DNA from: Planctomycetota bacterium
Lineage (GTDB): Bacteria > Planctomycetota > Phycisphaerae > UBA1845
NCBI GenBank assembly: GCA_024280855.1
Contig: JAJRPG010000094.1
Span: 19,321-83,320 of the forward strand
Direction: 5' to 3'
DNA length: 64,000 nucleotides
Of this stretch, positions 19,801-28,115 are shown piece after piece. The notes below the pieces were generated by a model. It saw only the letters and a program-made list of their open reading frames with translations. It searched no databases and was not told the origin of the DNA. How positions within the stretch are numbered: position 1 is the stretch's first letter; the number at the start of each line of letters is the position of its first letter. A program made the position numbers and the translations under genes.

Positions 19801-20360
19801 TCCGCAAGGCAATTGTCGCCATCTTATTTACGGCAAGTCTTATGGTTTGTTTCTGTTGGGCCACGAGTTATGACAACGTGACTCGTCAGAATTGGCCACA
19901 AGGATTGGACTCTTATACTTATTACCCTAATCCGCAAAAATGCTTCTATCTCACTTCATTGCGGGGATGGGTGAGAGTTGGCAAAATTCAGATGAATAAG
20001 CCGTTCAGAGTCCCGTCGGCCAACGATCGAGACGGTTGGATGTGGTTCGGGTTACGTACGTTTCCAGATCCTGACCTAAGGAGTACTAGATTTGGCTCAG
20101 TGATCTTTAGTCACTGCGGCGGTTTGTGGTATACTTTTGGGGGCCCCTTTGCGTCGGGCACTATTAGTGCCATCTCTGTGCCGCATTGGGCATTGTTCAT
20201 TATTCTGATCGCATACCCAGCCACCGCGTGTACCTGCGGATTGTTGCGACGAAGGCGACGACTTCGAAAGCATCTATGTCGTAACTGCGGCTACAATCTC
20301 ACCGGCAACGTATCCGGCAAATGCTCCGAATGTGGCCAACTAATCTCGGAGGAGGTATGA
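19797..20360 (+). CDS. Array gene C: membrane protein with C-terminal zinc ribbon
   Basis: ATGA overlap with gene B; LCRNCGYNLTGNVSGKCSECGQLI. Confidence 0.8.
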   Translation: MIRKAIVAILFTASLMVCFCWATSYDNVTRQNWPQGLDSYTYYPNPQKCFYLTSLRGWVRVGKIQMNKPFRVPSANDRDGWMWFGLRTFPDPDLRSTRFGSVIFSHCGGLWYTFGGPFASGTISAISVPHWALFIILIAYPATACTCGLLRRRRRLRKHLCRNCGYNLTGNVSGKCSECGQLISEEV

Positions 20361-20803
20361 CCGTAAAATTTCGAACATTTCGGCGACGAACAAAAGTTGC
20401 GATGGCTCTTTCCATCGTTTTTTTACTTGTCACCGTATTCAGTTTTACGGCAGTTCAGCATTTCTATATTGACCATTACATTATTGGAATAGCGGGTGGT
20501 GGAATCGACTTTTATGATGTGATATTCAAAGTTGGCTCAATTGAGCCAAGCATCAGTTTCACTACTTGGTCAATTAGATGGCTGCCTGAAATTGAGAATA
20601 ATCCATCTTCTAAATTCTATAATTGCACAGCATTTATTCCTGTATGGATGGTTGCGCCGCTTGTATTCATACCAACATACCTGCTATGGCGAAAAGATCG
20701 ACGTACCCCGAAGGGACACTGCAAAAATTGCGGATACAACCTCATCGGCAACGTATCTGGTAAATGCTCCGAATGTGGCCAACCAATCTCGGAGGTGTCA
20801 TGA
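20357..20803 (+). CDS. Array gene D: membrane protein with C-terminal zinc ribbon
   Basis: ATGA overlap with gene C; GGAGG just upstream; HCKNCGYNLIGNVSGKCSECGQPI. Confidence 0.8.
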   Translation: MTVKFRTFRRRTKVAMALSIVFLLVTVFSFTAVQHFYIDHYIIGIAGGGIDFYDVIFKVGSIEPSISFTTWSIRWLPEIENNPSSKFYNCTAFIPVWMVAPLVFIPTYLLWRKDRRTPKGHCKNCGYNLIGNVSGKCSECGQPISEVS

Positions 20804-21234
20804 CAGCAACACGCAGATCACTTAGGTTGCGTACGAAAATTGCACTGATACTATCTGCTGTGTTAGTACTCATTACCGTAACAAGCTTCACGACAACCAT
20901 TTATGGCTTATTCGATCATTGCGCAATCACTATTGGATACGGTGGAACTGTTTTCAGTCCGAGGACTGAGGGGAGAAGAAATGGTTTCAAGATTAAGGAG
21001 GCTTCACCAATTATATTTTGGCTGCCATGGATCCAGACCGACACAATTGGTAGCACAAATCCTACGACAAGAATGTTTCTTCCCATGTGGATGATTGCGC
21101 CATTCGTATTCATCCCTACTTTTCTCTTGTGGCGAAAAGATCGACGTACTCCGGAGGGGCACTGCCCAAACTGTGACTACGATTTAACCGGCAACGTATC
21201 CGGCAAATGCTCTGAATGTGGAGTGACTATATGA
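20800..21234 (+). CDS. Array gene E: membrane protein with C-terminal zinc ribbon
   Basis: ATGA overlap with gene D; HCPNCDYDLTGNVSGKCSECGVTI. Confidence 0.8.
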   Translation: MTATRRSLRLRTKIALILSAVLVLITVTSFTTTIYGLFDHCAITIGYGGTVFSPRTEGRRNGFKIKEASPIIFWLPWIQTDTIGSTNPTTRMFLPMWMIAPFVFIPTFLLWRKDRRTPEGHCPNCDYDLTGNVSGKCSECGVTI

Positions 21235-21713
21235 TTCGCAAATTTGCCATTTTTATTCTCTTGCTGTGTGCTGCTGCTACGACATATTTTACCGTTGTTA
21301 GCTTCCACCCACGTTACTTTTATTGTGGGGCAATAACTGAATTTGATACCTTGCAAGCACAAATCAAGTTCGGATCTGTCATGTTAGTATACATGCATAC
21401 CGACACGCCGCGCCCGATGGAAACAAGTATCCACAAATTCCGGACTCAAGACCTACCGGACGATGCATTGAAGGCATCGCTGGAGAATATGATTCTATAT
21501 AAAATCAGGTGGTATCGTCCGACCATCTATGGGAATGGTAAAGGTTTTTCGCATGCAATAATTTTACCGTTTTGGGTTCCATTGGGATTGTTCATGCTCT
21601 ACCCTTCCATCGTATTCATCCATGCTCGACGTCGCCGGCGTAGGCGTCGATTAAAGGGGCTGTGCCTCATCTTAAAAGAAAAGGGGTTTTGCGCATCTTG
21701 CCGATTCTCGTAA
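21231..21713 (+). CDS. Array gene F: paralogous membrane protein with zinc ribbon lost; 3' end altered by the prophage junction
   Basis: ATGA overlap with gene E; TM-Arg-rich RRRRRRLKGLCL, then similarity to the paralogs stops before the ribbon. Confidence 0.65.
   Translation: MIRKFAIFILLLCAAATTYFTVVSFHPRYFYCGAITEFDTLQAQIKFGSVMLVYMHTDTPRPMETSIHKFRTQDLPDDALKASLENMILYKIRWYRPTIYGNGKGFSHAIILPFWVPLGLFMLYPSIVFIHARRRRRRRRLKGLCLILKEKGFCASCRFS
21694..21698. repeat. Proposed 5-bp target-site duplication CATCT, left
   Basis: CATCT directly before TG at 21699; matching CATCT at 63307-63311 directly after CA at 63305-63306. Confidence 0.65.
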
Positions 21714-21922
21714 GTCGTTTGTTTATCAGGGGTTACGTTAGAATTGGCGGTTTTTTGGTTCTGCGCGGCGCAGATTGAATCGAGGGGACGCGAAGTGGTT
21801 TGGCATTTCTTGCCGTTGCTCTAAGTACTTTAGAAATCATAGACTTACGACACGAATGCCAAACCTGAGAAAGCGCAATGCGCAATGGAAAACGCAATGA
21901 AACGCGATTATATGCCATTCCT

Positions 21923-22234
21923 TTATTCGTAATCAGGGGAATCACGAATCGCGAAATGGTGTGACAAAACGGCGTCGATCGCATGACACAGTTCGCTGGC
22001 CTCAGCATCGCTCAAGGCCGGCTCATCGTAAAATTCAAGCACACAGCAACTATCGCCAGAGGCTAGGCTGAAAGAGACGTTTGTGCCGACACCGATGAAA
22101 CTTTCATTCGCAGGGATCAACTCCGCGACAAAGCGCGGGGAAATCGTGTGCATGATGAACACACGGGCGTCGCCGGGTTCGGCGGTGTCGTCGATTATGA
22201 ATCTCGGAATCTGTCGGTTGTTGTTTTTGACCAT
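21923..22234 (-). CDS. Hypothetical prophage protein
   Basis: Coding-like ORF in early-strand orientation. Confidence 0.5.
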   Translation of the reverse strand: MVKNNNRQIPRFIIDDTAEPGDARVFIMHTISPRFVAELIPANESFIGVGTNVSFSLASGDSCCVLEFYDEPALSDAEASELCHAIDAVLSHHFAIRDSPDYE

Positions 22235-22782
22235 TACGCTCTTTTCAATACTGAATCAAAATGTTCAATCGTATGATCGTCGCCACTTGAATTCATAGCA
22301 AGTGAAATATCTTCGGAGCAATAGCATGAGCCGTGGTCACTGATGCGTAATTTGATAGTCTGGCAATCGCAATCGCTCAAGTCATCAGCCCCGCTAGCAC
22401 ACAACCCGCATGTTTTGGTTAATTCGTAATATCTTGAATTTGTGTTAAAGCCGCCAGAACAAATGGCTGGCATGTCCCAGCCGTTAGATTCGCAAAGCTT
22501 CCGGACTTGTTTTTCAGTCGATTCTATCCAATCCATCACCGTTTTATTGCGATTGCAATCGTCGCAGTAAATGTCATCGTTGGATTCTTCTATCCACTCA
22601 TTTTTTTCAAGGGTTTTGTCGCAATCACAGCATGATGCCGATACATACATGGCTTCACTGCAAATAGGGCACATAGGTTGTCCTTTGCCAGTCAATTTGC
22701 AATCGGCATAATCCTTGTCGATTTCGCAATCTGAACAGTATATGTTGGCGTTTTTGTTCATTAACATAATACGATTATACAC
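22234..22782 (-). CDS. Cys-rich zinc-ribbon-type hypothetical protein
   Basis: Many CxxC pairs: YCSDCEIDKDYADC, CPICSEAMYVSASCCDCDKTL, YCDDCNRN. Confidence 0.6.
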   Translation of the reverse strand: MYNRIMLMNKNANIYCSDCEIDKDYADCKLTGKGQPMCPICSEAMYVSASCCDCDKTLEKNEWIEESNDDIYCDDCNRNKTVMDWIESTEKQVRKLCESNGWDMPAICSGGFNTNSRYYELTKTCGLCASGADDLSDCDCQTIKLRISDHGSCYCSEDISLAMNSSGDDHTIEHFDSVLKRA

Positions 22783-22840
22783 GTTATTAAGACAGAAGCA
22801 CTGTATAATAATGGGGAAAATTTGTAAGGAGGCTGAGGTG

Positions 22841-24112
22841 TCATAGCGGTTTTCTCGCGCGGGGCTTTGGGCGGTTTAGCTGTTGGTAGAACATTAGCGT
22901 GATGCGTTTTTGGGCTACTGGACTGTCGATGGCTGTGTTGTGGTCTTTGCACCACTGCTCGACCTTGGCTTGGATGTTGTGCGTTTCCGGGCACTGCAAA
23001 TCTGGCCACCACAAGGCGAAGGTTGCTGATGCCTCTTTTCTGGCGTGCTGCTCGCCGCGAGCGGCTCGGAATAGCATGGATCGGTAGTTGCTCTCCAGCT
23101 TGACCATTGCGTCGTGTAGTGAGGCGGCTGGCTCGGCCATGATCGATCCGGGCTGAGCCGCGACCTGGTCGGCGGCGTGGTCGAATCCGATCGATCTCAA
23201 AAACTGGTCGGTGTCTTTTACTAATACCTGTCGGTTCTGGTTGGATGGCGAGGTGACTGGATCGCGGTGCTGGACCTGCTTGGATAATTTGCTGATAGCT
23301 GTCTTGGCAGTGCTGCTGTTGGTGTCGCGTTTACGCGCTTTGGCGGCGGCACGCGAGGCTTGGATGTCGGCACATTTTATCATCTTAAAATACCAATCGG
23401 CATAATCGTACTTGGACCATTTGGCAAAAATCTTGAATGGGTAAATACTGCGGTTGGTGTCGTACTCGTAATAGCATTCGATTGTTTTAAGCACGTCGTC
23501 GATGTTGTATTTTTGGCCATCGGGCTTGAGTAGATTGAGCAGACCTGCGGCGCGTGTCATCATGGGCGTGTCGATGACCTCGCTGTTGTTAATCCGCCAG
23601 GACCACCACATGCAAATCATCATGGCCTCTTTGGCATTGGCCGGATCGACGACTAACAACTTTTTGATCGGCTTAACGTACTTATCTCGCAAGCCGTCGA
23701 TGCCATGAAGCTCGTACATTTTTAGCCATCGGCGAACGCTGCCTGCTTTGCCAATGCGGGCAGCCAAGACCGACTTGGATACGTCAGGGTTGATTTTGAC
23801 CAGGTGTTGATAGCGTTGAACCAAGTCGAGCTTTAGCTTCAACTTTTTGTCGATGGGAACATCGCCGCCTGGCTGCGGTGCTGTTGATCGATAATCGATG
23901 GGCGTGTCCTGACGATTAAACTGAGGCGGAAACTCAACGCGACCTGTTACATGATCGCCATCACGAACGATGTAACAATACATCCCTGCAAATTCAAAAG
24001 TGCCTTGCTGGACCGATGGCCGATCCACTGGCGTGGTTTGAGTCACTGACGTGGTTTGAACGCCGATCGAAGGCGGTTCGATCGGCGTTCGAGTTGGTGT
24101 TGAAGTCGTCAT
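22841..24112 (-). CDS. Hypothetical early prophage protein with helix-turn-helix-like segment
   Basis: NPDVSKSVLAARIGKAGSVRRWLKMYELHGIDGLRDKY resembles transposase/IS-type HTH. Confidence 0.6.
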   Translation of the reverse strand: MTTSTPTRTPIEPPSIGVQTTSVTQTTPVDRPSVQQGTFEFAGMYCYIVRDGDHVTGRVEFPPQFNRQDTPIDYRSTAPQPGGDVPIDKKLKLKLDLVQRYQHLVKINPDVSKSVLAARIGKAGSVRRWLKMYELHGIDGLRDKYVKPIKKLLVVDPANAKEAMMICMWWSWRINNSEVIDTPMMTRAAGLLNLLKPDGQKYNIDDVLKTIECYYEYDTNRSIYPFKIFAKWSKYDYADWYFKMIKCADIQASRAAAKARKRDTNSSTAKTAISKLSKQVQHRDPVTSPSNQNRQVLVKDTDQFLRSIGFDHAADQVAAQPGSIMAEPAASLHDAMVKLESNYRSMLFRAARGEQHARKEASATFALWWPDLQCPETHNIQAKVEQWCKDHNTAIDSPVAQKRITLMFYQQLNRPKPRARKPL

Positions 24113-24131
24113 TTTTGTCGTACTTCTAAAA

Positions 24132-24737
24132 CTAGGCCAGTATGGCTTTGTCCGTTTCCTTCTTCATGCGCTTCATGGATTTCTCAAGCATGTTGATGCG
24201 TCGATCGGCTCGTTCAAAATTCTGCGTCATATCGCGTAACGCGCTTTTCAGCCCTTGGTTTATACTTGCGTAAGATTTAACAGTAGCGATTAGATCATCG
24301 ATCGTATCTTCAGGAGACTTCGGTTCTTTAGGCAGTGGAGGCAATGGCGTATCGAGCAATAGTTTCCTTGTGGCCTTGACCCGTTTTTGGCCCAAGACGA
24401 TTTCACCACGCTCGACGTATTCCTTTTCCGTGACACCGGATTCGATGGCTGCGAAAATACGTTGGCGGGTTTCGTTCATGTGTTCGATCAACTCGAAGTT
24501 CTCGTTCATCCATGTTTCGATGGATTTTCCTTCGCTATGGATCATGTCGAGCAGCTTGTTGTGATAATGCTTCTGCATCATCATGATATTCCACGCGAAG
24601 CGATAAGCTGCGCGTCGCACGGCTCGCACGCCGCTCACTAGCTTACGTGTTCCGGTCGCAAGATTGCCCGATTCTTTGAGGGCGTCATGCCACAGATTGT
24701 CGAACTTTGGAACTTGAACTGTTTTCTTGTTGGACAT
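24132..24737 (-). CDS. Hypothetical early prophage protein (coiled-coil C-terminus)
   Basis: Internal ATG (MSNKKTVQV) with GGAG spaced upstream; heptad-like C-terminus FERADRRINMLEKSMKRMKKE. Confidence 0.5.
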   Translation of the reverse strand: MSNKKTVQVPKFDNLWHDALKESGNLATGTRKLVSGVRAVRRAAYRFAWNIMMMQKHYHNKLLDMIHSEGKSIETWMNENFELIEHMNETRQRIFAAIESGVTEKEYVERGEIVLGQKRVKATRKLLLDTPLPPLPKEPKSPEDTIDDLIATVKSYASINQGLKSALRDMTQNFERADRRINMLEKSMKRMKKETDKAILA

Positions 24738-25421
24738 TTGAATTACTCCTTTTTTTTTATACCAACCTCTATGCTTTGAACAATAGAACCCTGTTTTGTT
24801 AATCCTGATTTGACTTGGAGATCGTGGACCAGTATCGCAATTACAAATTACGCATTTGGTATTACATGCGCCCTTATTTCTGAGAAAACCGTGACGTTTA
24901 TTTGCGCAGCTTCTGCATCTGTTACCCGACTCCTGATTGATTCTATGGGGTTTCAGCCATCCGAGTGGATGATTGCAATCTTCACAGTAACAAATCCTGC
25001 CACCTTTGTAGCACGGAGCATGTACGCCATGTTGGTGTTTAACGACGCAGGATCGACAGCGATTTCCTGCTTGAAAATTGATCTGGGCAGGTGAAAACCA
25101 TCCGAGAGATTTGTTGCAATCTTTACAATAGACAAATTGCCCGCCTGACCACGATGGGTGTCGCTCACCAATACAAAGCGTAGACGGGATAACCCCCTTG
25201 AGTAAACGGGTTGTTCGTGCATAACAATTTTGGCACATGCCTTTTGCGTAGTGTTTTGTTAATACTGAGCATTCAGGGCATACAATTAGTTTTCGAGCTT
25301 GCCTTATCATAGCGAAATGGCATTTCCGGCAACGCGATGCTTGGGGTTTTTTTCCCCCACCACAATCAGGGCACACGCGTGCTTGCTTAGTCTTCGGTTT
25401 GTCTGTTGTCGAAGCAGTCAT
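24132..25421 (-). CDS. Long form: repeated zinc-ribbon protein continuing in frame into 24132..24737
   Basis: Repeated CKDCNKSLGWFSPAQINFQAGNRCRSC / CEDCNHPLGWLKPHRINQESGNRCRSC; no stop before the MSNKK start. Confidence 0.5.
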   Translation of the reverse strand: MTASTTDKPKTKQARVCPDCGGGKKPQASRCRKCHFAMIRQARKLIVCPECSVLTKHYAKGMCQNCYARTTRLLKGVIPSTLCIGERHPSWSGGQFVYCKDCNKSLGWFSPAQINFQAGNRCRSCVVKHQHGVHAPCYKGGRICYCEDCNHPLGWLKPHRINQESGNRCRSCANKRHGFLRNKGACNTKCVICNCDTGPRSPSQIRINKTGFYCSKHRGWYKKKGVIQMSNKKTVQVPKFDNLWHDALKESGNLATGTRKLVSGVRAVRRAAYRFAWNIMMMQKHYHNKLLDMIHSEGKSIETWMNENFELIEHMNETRQRIFAAIESGVTEKEYVERGEIVLGQKRVKATRKLLLDTPLPPLPKEPKSPEDTIDDLIATVKSYASINQGLKSALRDMTQNFERADRRINMLEKSMKRMKKETDKAILA

Positions 25422-25422
25422 T

Positions 25423-25743
25423 TTATGAACACGTCGCCTGTAATAAGTAGTAGTCGTATAGATCGACGTCGCCGTCTTTGTCGGCGTCGAATAGTCGCTC
25501 GCAACCCTCTGGCAAATTGGGCGTCCACGGTCCCCATTCACACAGTGGGTTGAATATGTCCTCGCCCGTGGCAGTTCGATCATCAACAAATCCACTCACG
25601 CCTTGCGGGCATTGCCCCGACCTTCCCCATGACGGTGTCATGTTCATGGGCGTGTCAATGATGCGTACATGGACGATGTTGCCAGGGCCATAAATGCACG
25701 TGCCGAATGCGAAAAGTGCTGCGCATAATTTAATCGGTGTCAT
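25423..25743 (-). CDS. Small secreted-type protein with dockerin-like C-terminus
   Basis: N-terminal hydrophobic segment; C-terminal LFDADKDGDVDLYDYYLLQATC; ATGA overlap with the RecQ-like gene. Confidence 0.5.
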   Translation of the reverse strand: MTPIKLCAALFAFGTCIYGPGNIVHVRIIDTPMNMTPSWGRSGQCPQGVSGFVDDRTATGEDIFNPLCEWGPWTPNLPEGCERLFDADKDGDVDLYDYYLLQATCS

Positions 25744-27032
25744 CGGTGTGACCTCAAATTCTCGTAGTAGATACACCTGTCACAGGCGCTGCAAAATTCG
25801 CGGTCATAAGTGCCGCCAAAATGGTGAACCAACTGATGGTGCAAGCATACGCCGCGTTCGCAAAAACTATCCATGTGCGATAGCGCGCAGTTACGAGCAT
25901 TTGTAATGTCGGGGCTAAGATTTTTTTCTAACTCGTCGATCTCGAACAGGCACATCCAATAATGGTAGTCACGTTTGTGGTGGAACATGATGCAGTCGGC
26001 TGGCTCGCCATCACGACCGGCTCGACCAATCTCCTGATGATAAGTCTCGATCGAGGATGGCATACAAGTGTGGACGACATAGCGGACGTCGGGCTTATCG
26101 ACGCCCATGCCGAACGCGATGGTGGCGACGACGATTTTAATCTCATCAGCCATGAAACGATCTTGCACGTCGCGGCGATCGGCATCGTCCATGCCCGCGT
26201 GGTACGCGGCGGCACTGTAGCCTTTAACACGCAAGGCTTCGGCGATGCCTTCGGTCTCGCCACGGGTGGGGCAATAGATGATGCCCGCGTGACCTTTTTG
26301 GCCGGTGTGTGGGTAGACAGCCTCTCGCAAAAGCTGGTCGGCTAAATCCTGACGGAAAATCAACGATAGGTTTAGGTTGGGGCGGTCGAAGTCACCCACA
26401 TATATCGCGGCGGCATCTAAGCCGAGAATGCTTATGATTTCGTTGCGGACCTCTAGCGTGGCGGTGGCAGTGAATGCCGCTATGGTGGCATTGTTATACA
26501 CGACGCGAAGGCGGTTGAGCTTCTGATAATCGGGCCGGAAATCATGGCCCCATTGACTAATGCAATGGGCCTCGTCGATGACGACATAGCCAACTTGGGA
26601 TGGTCCAATCGCCGTGATGAAAGCTGGCGTCAACACGCGCTCTGGCGAAACGTATAAAATGTCTAACAAGCCCTTGCTGGCCTGATCGTAAATCTCGGCG
26701 TGCTGGCGATGGTCCTGGCCGCTGTGCATGTAAGCGGCCTCCATTTCGATCGAGGCGAGCTTGCATATTTGATCTTCCATCAGCGCTTTGAGCGGTGAGA
26801 CAACGATCATCAAACCGCTGGTGTATTTGGCTACGCCTTGAAAGATCAGGCTCTTGCCACTGCCCGTTGGCAGCACCGCGAGCAAATCGCGGTCGTCTTC
26901 GATTAGCGCCTCAATGCACTCATGCTGAAGCGGGCGAAACTCTTTATGGCCCCAGTCGTGCAGGATGCGATCGTAAACCGTTACGCCGGGCCTTGAGCCG
27001 AGCGGGATATCAGATGGGAAGGTGATTGTCAT
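25740..27032 (-). CDS. RecQ-like superfamily 2 DNA helicase
   Basis: FRPLQHECIEALIEDDRDLLAVLPTGSGKSLIFQ, VVSPLKALMEDQ, VVIDEAHCISQWGHDFRPDY, HQEIGRAGRDGEPADC, Cys cluster near C-terminus. Confidence 0.9.
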   Translation of the reverse strand: MTITFPSDIPLGSRPGVTVYDRILHDWGHKEFRPLQHECIEALIEDDRDLLAVLPTGSGKSLIFQGVAKYTSGLMIVVSPLKALMEDQICKLASIEMEAAYMHSGQDHRQHAEIYDQASKGLLDILYVSPERVLTPAFITAIGPSQVGYVVIDEAHCISQWGHDFRPDYQKLNRLRVVYNNATIAAFTATATLEVRNEIISILGLDAAAIYVGDFDRPNLNLSLIFRQDLADQLLREAVYPHTGQKGHAGIIYCPTRGETEGIAEALRVKGYSAAAYHAGMDDADRRDVQDRFMADEIKIVVATIAFGMGVDKPDVRYVVHTCMPSSIETYHQEIGRAGRDGEPADCIMFHHKRDYHYWMCLFEIDELEKNLSPDITNARNCALSHMDSFCERGVCLHHQLVHHFGGTYDREFCSACDRCIYYENLRSHR

Positions 27033-27484
27033 GCAGATGGTTCCTTTCGTTTCAACATGTTCTTGAGGACGCGGATGATTTCACCGGCACGTTTCGAGGT
27101 TTCGATTTGCGATGGTGTGGGAAACCCGAAGTTGTTGAATAGCCATCGCTCGAACGCTGCCTCATCGTCGAAACATTGCGAACCGAGCCGGGCGATCTGC
27201 TGCACCTGGTCATCGGTGCGCATGCGCAATCCTTTGGGCTTGCCCTTGTACGCCGATGGTTTTTTGCCGGGTGGGTTGGCCGGGTCTTTGCCAGATAAAC
27301 GCTTAATCATGTCACTCGCGCCTGCGCTCGAAAGATCGTGCAAGCGAGAGCCTGCCATGTCACGCACCTGGTCAACGGATAAGCCGCGACGACGGGCGGC
27401 GATCATGATCGTCTTACGCTGCAAAGCCGTTGACGAACCGGGATTCGTTTTCAATGATGCCATCAGGTAAAAAGTTTCCTCCAT
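27029..27484 (-). CDS. GemA-like (DUF1018-type) Mu-like early protein
   Basis: RKTIMIAARRRGLSVDQVRDMAG...RMRTDDQVQQIARLGSQCF; ATGA overlap with the helicase gene. Confidence 0.5.
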   Translation of the reverse strand: MEETFYLMASLKTNPGSSTALQRKTIMIAARRRGLSVDQVRDMAGSRLHDLSSAGASDMIKRLSGKDPANPPGKKPSAYKGKPKGLRMRTDDQVQQIARLGSQCFDDEAAFERWLFNNFGFPTPSQIETSKRAGEIIRVLKNMLKRKEPSA

Positions 27485-27654
27485 ATACGATCGATGATTT
27501 CTGTTCGCTGCTCATTCACGGACAAACCATATTGGCTATGCGCGTAATCCAATTTCATCTTGGCGATGAAATGCCTCTCCGATGAAGTCATCGCTCGACC
27601 TGCGATGGGCTTAGCCTCAAAAATCTGTAATAGTTTGTTGCACGCATCTAACAT
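27463..27654 (-). CDS. Small hypothetical protein, paralog of 27665..27853
   Basis: Shared pattern AGRAMTSSERHFI / DGRRMTDWELDFV and EIIDRIWRKL / VIITRIWNKV. Confidence 0.5.
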   Translation of the reverse strand: MLDACNKLLQIFEAKPIAGRAMTSSERHFIAKMKLDYAHSQYGLSVNEQRTEIIDRIWRKLFT

Positions 27655-27664
27655 TGGTGGTTTC

Positions 27665-27853
27665 CTACCGACAAACTTTGTTCCAGATACGAGTGATTAT
27701 TACAAGACGATTGGGTGTCATCTGTAGTCCGAATTTTGAGCAGCGTTGACGTTGAGCGCTTTCCACGAAATCCAATTCCCAGTCGGTCATCCTTCGACCA
27801 TCGTCAGGATTGTGTTCTAAAATTTCCGATAGCATGTCGTGAGCGTCTGGCAT
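27665..27853 (-). CDS. Small hypothetical protein, paralog of 27463..27654
   Basis: See paired ORF; start at MPDAHDML preferred. Confidence 0.5.
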   Translation of the reverse strand: MPDAHDMLSEILEHNPDDGRRMTDWELDFVESAQRQRCSKFGLQMTPNRLVIITRIWNKVCR

Positions 27854-27863
27854 TAGTGATCCT

Positions 27864-28085
27864 TTAGTTGCGAGAGATTTCACTTACTAGATTTGGGACA
27901 TTTATATGGCTTGGGAGTTTATGACCGGGCCTGACTTGCCCACTCCATCGACCTTCGTTGAACTTGATGATGCGTATGTTTATACCGGGTGGCCATGGCG
28001 CATCCAGCGGATTTCTCTTGGGACGTTTGCCCTTAGAAAAATCCAGTATCTGACAATCAGATTGTACTTTTTCGTGATCCTTCAT
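27864..28085 (-). CDS. Small hypothetical early prophage protein
   Basis: ORF in operon orientation. Confidence 0.4.
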   Translation of the reverse strand: MKDHEKVQSDCQILDFSKGKRPKRNPLDAPWPPGINIRIIKFNEGRWSGQVRPGHKLPSHINVPNLVSEISRN

Positions 28086-28115
28086 TTGTTCCTCCTCGAA
28101 CTAGGTGCGTTGGTA

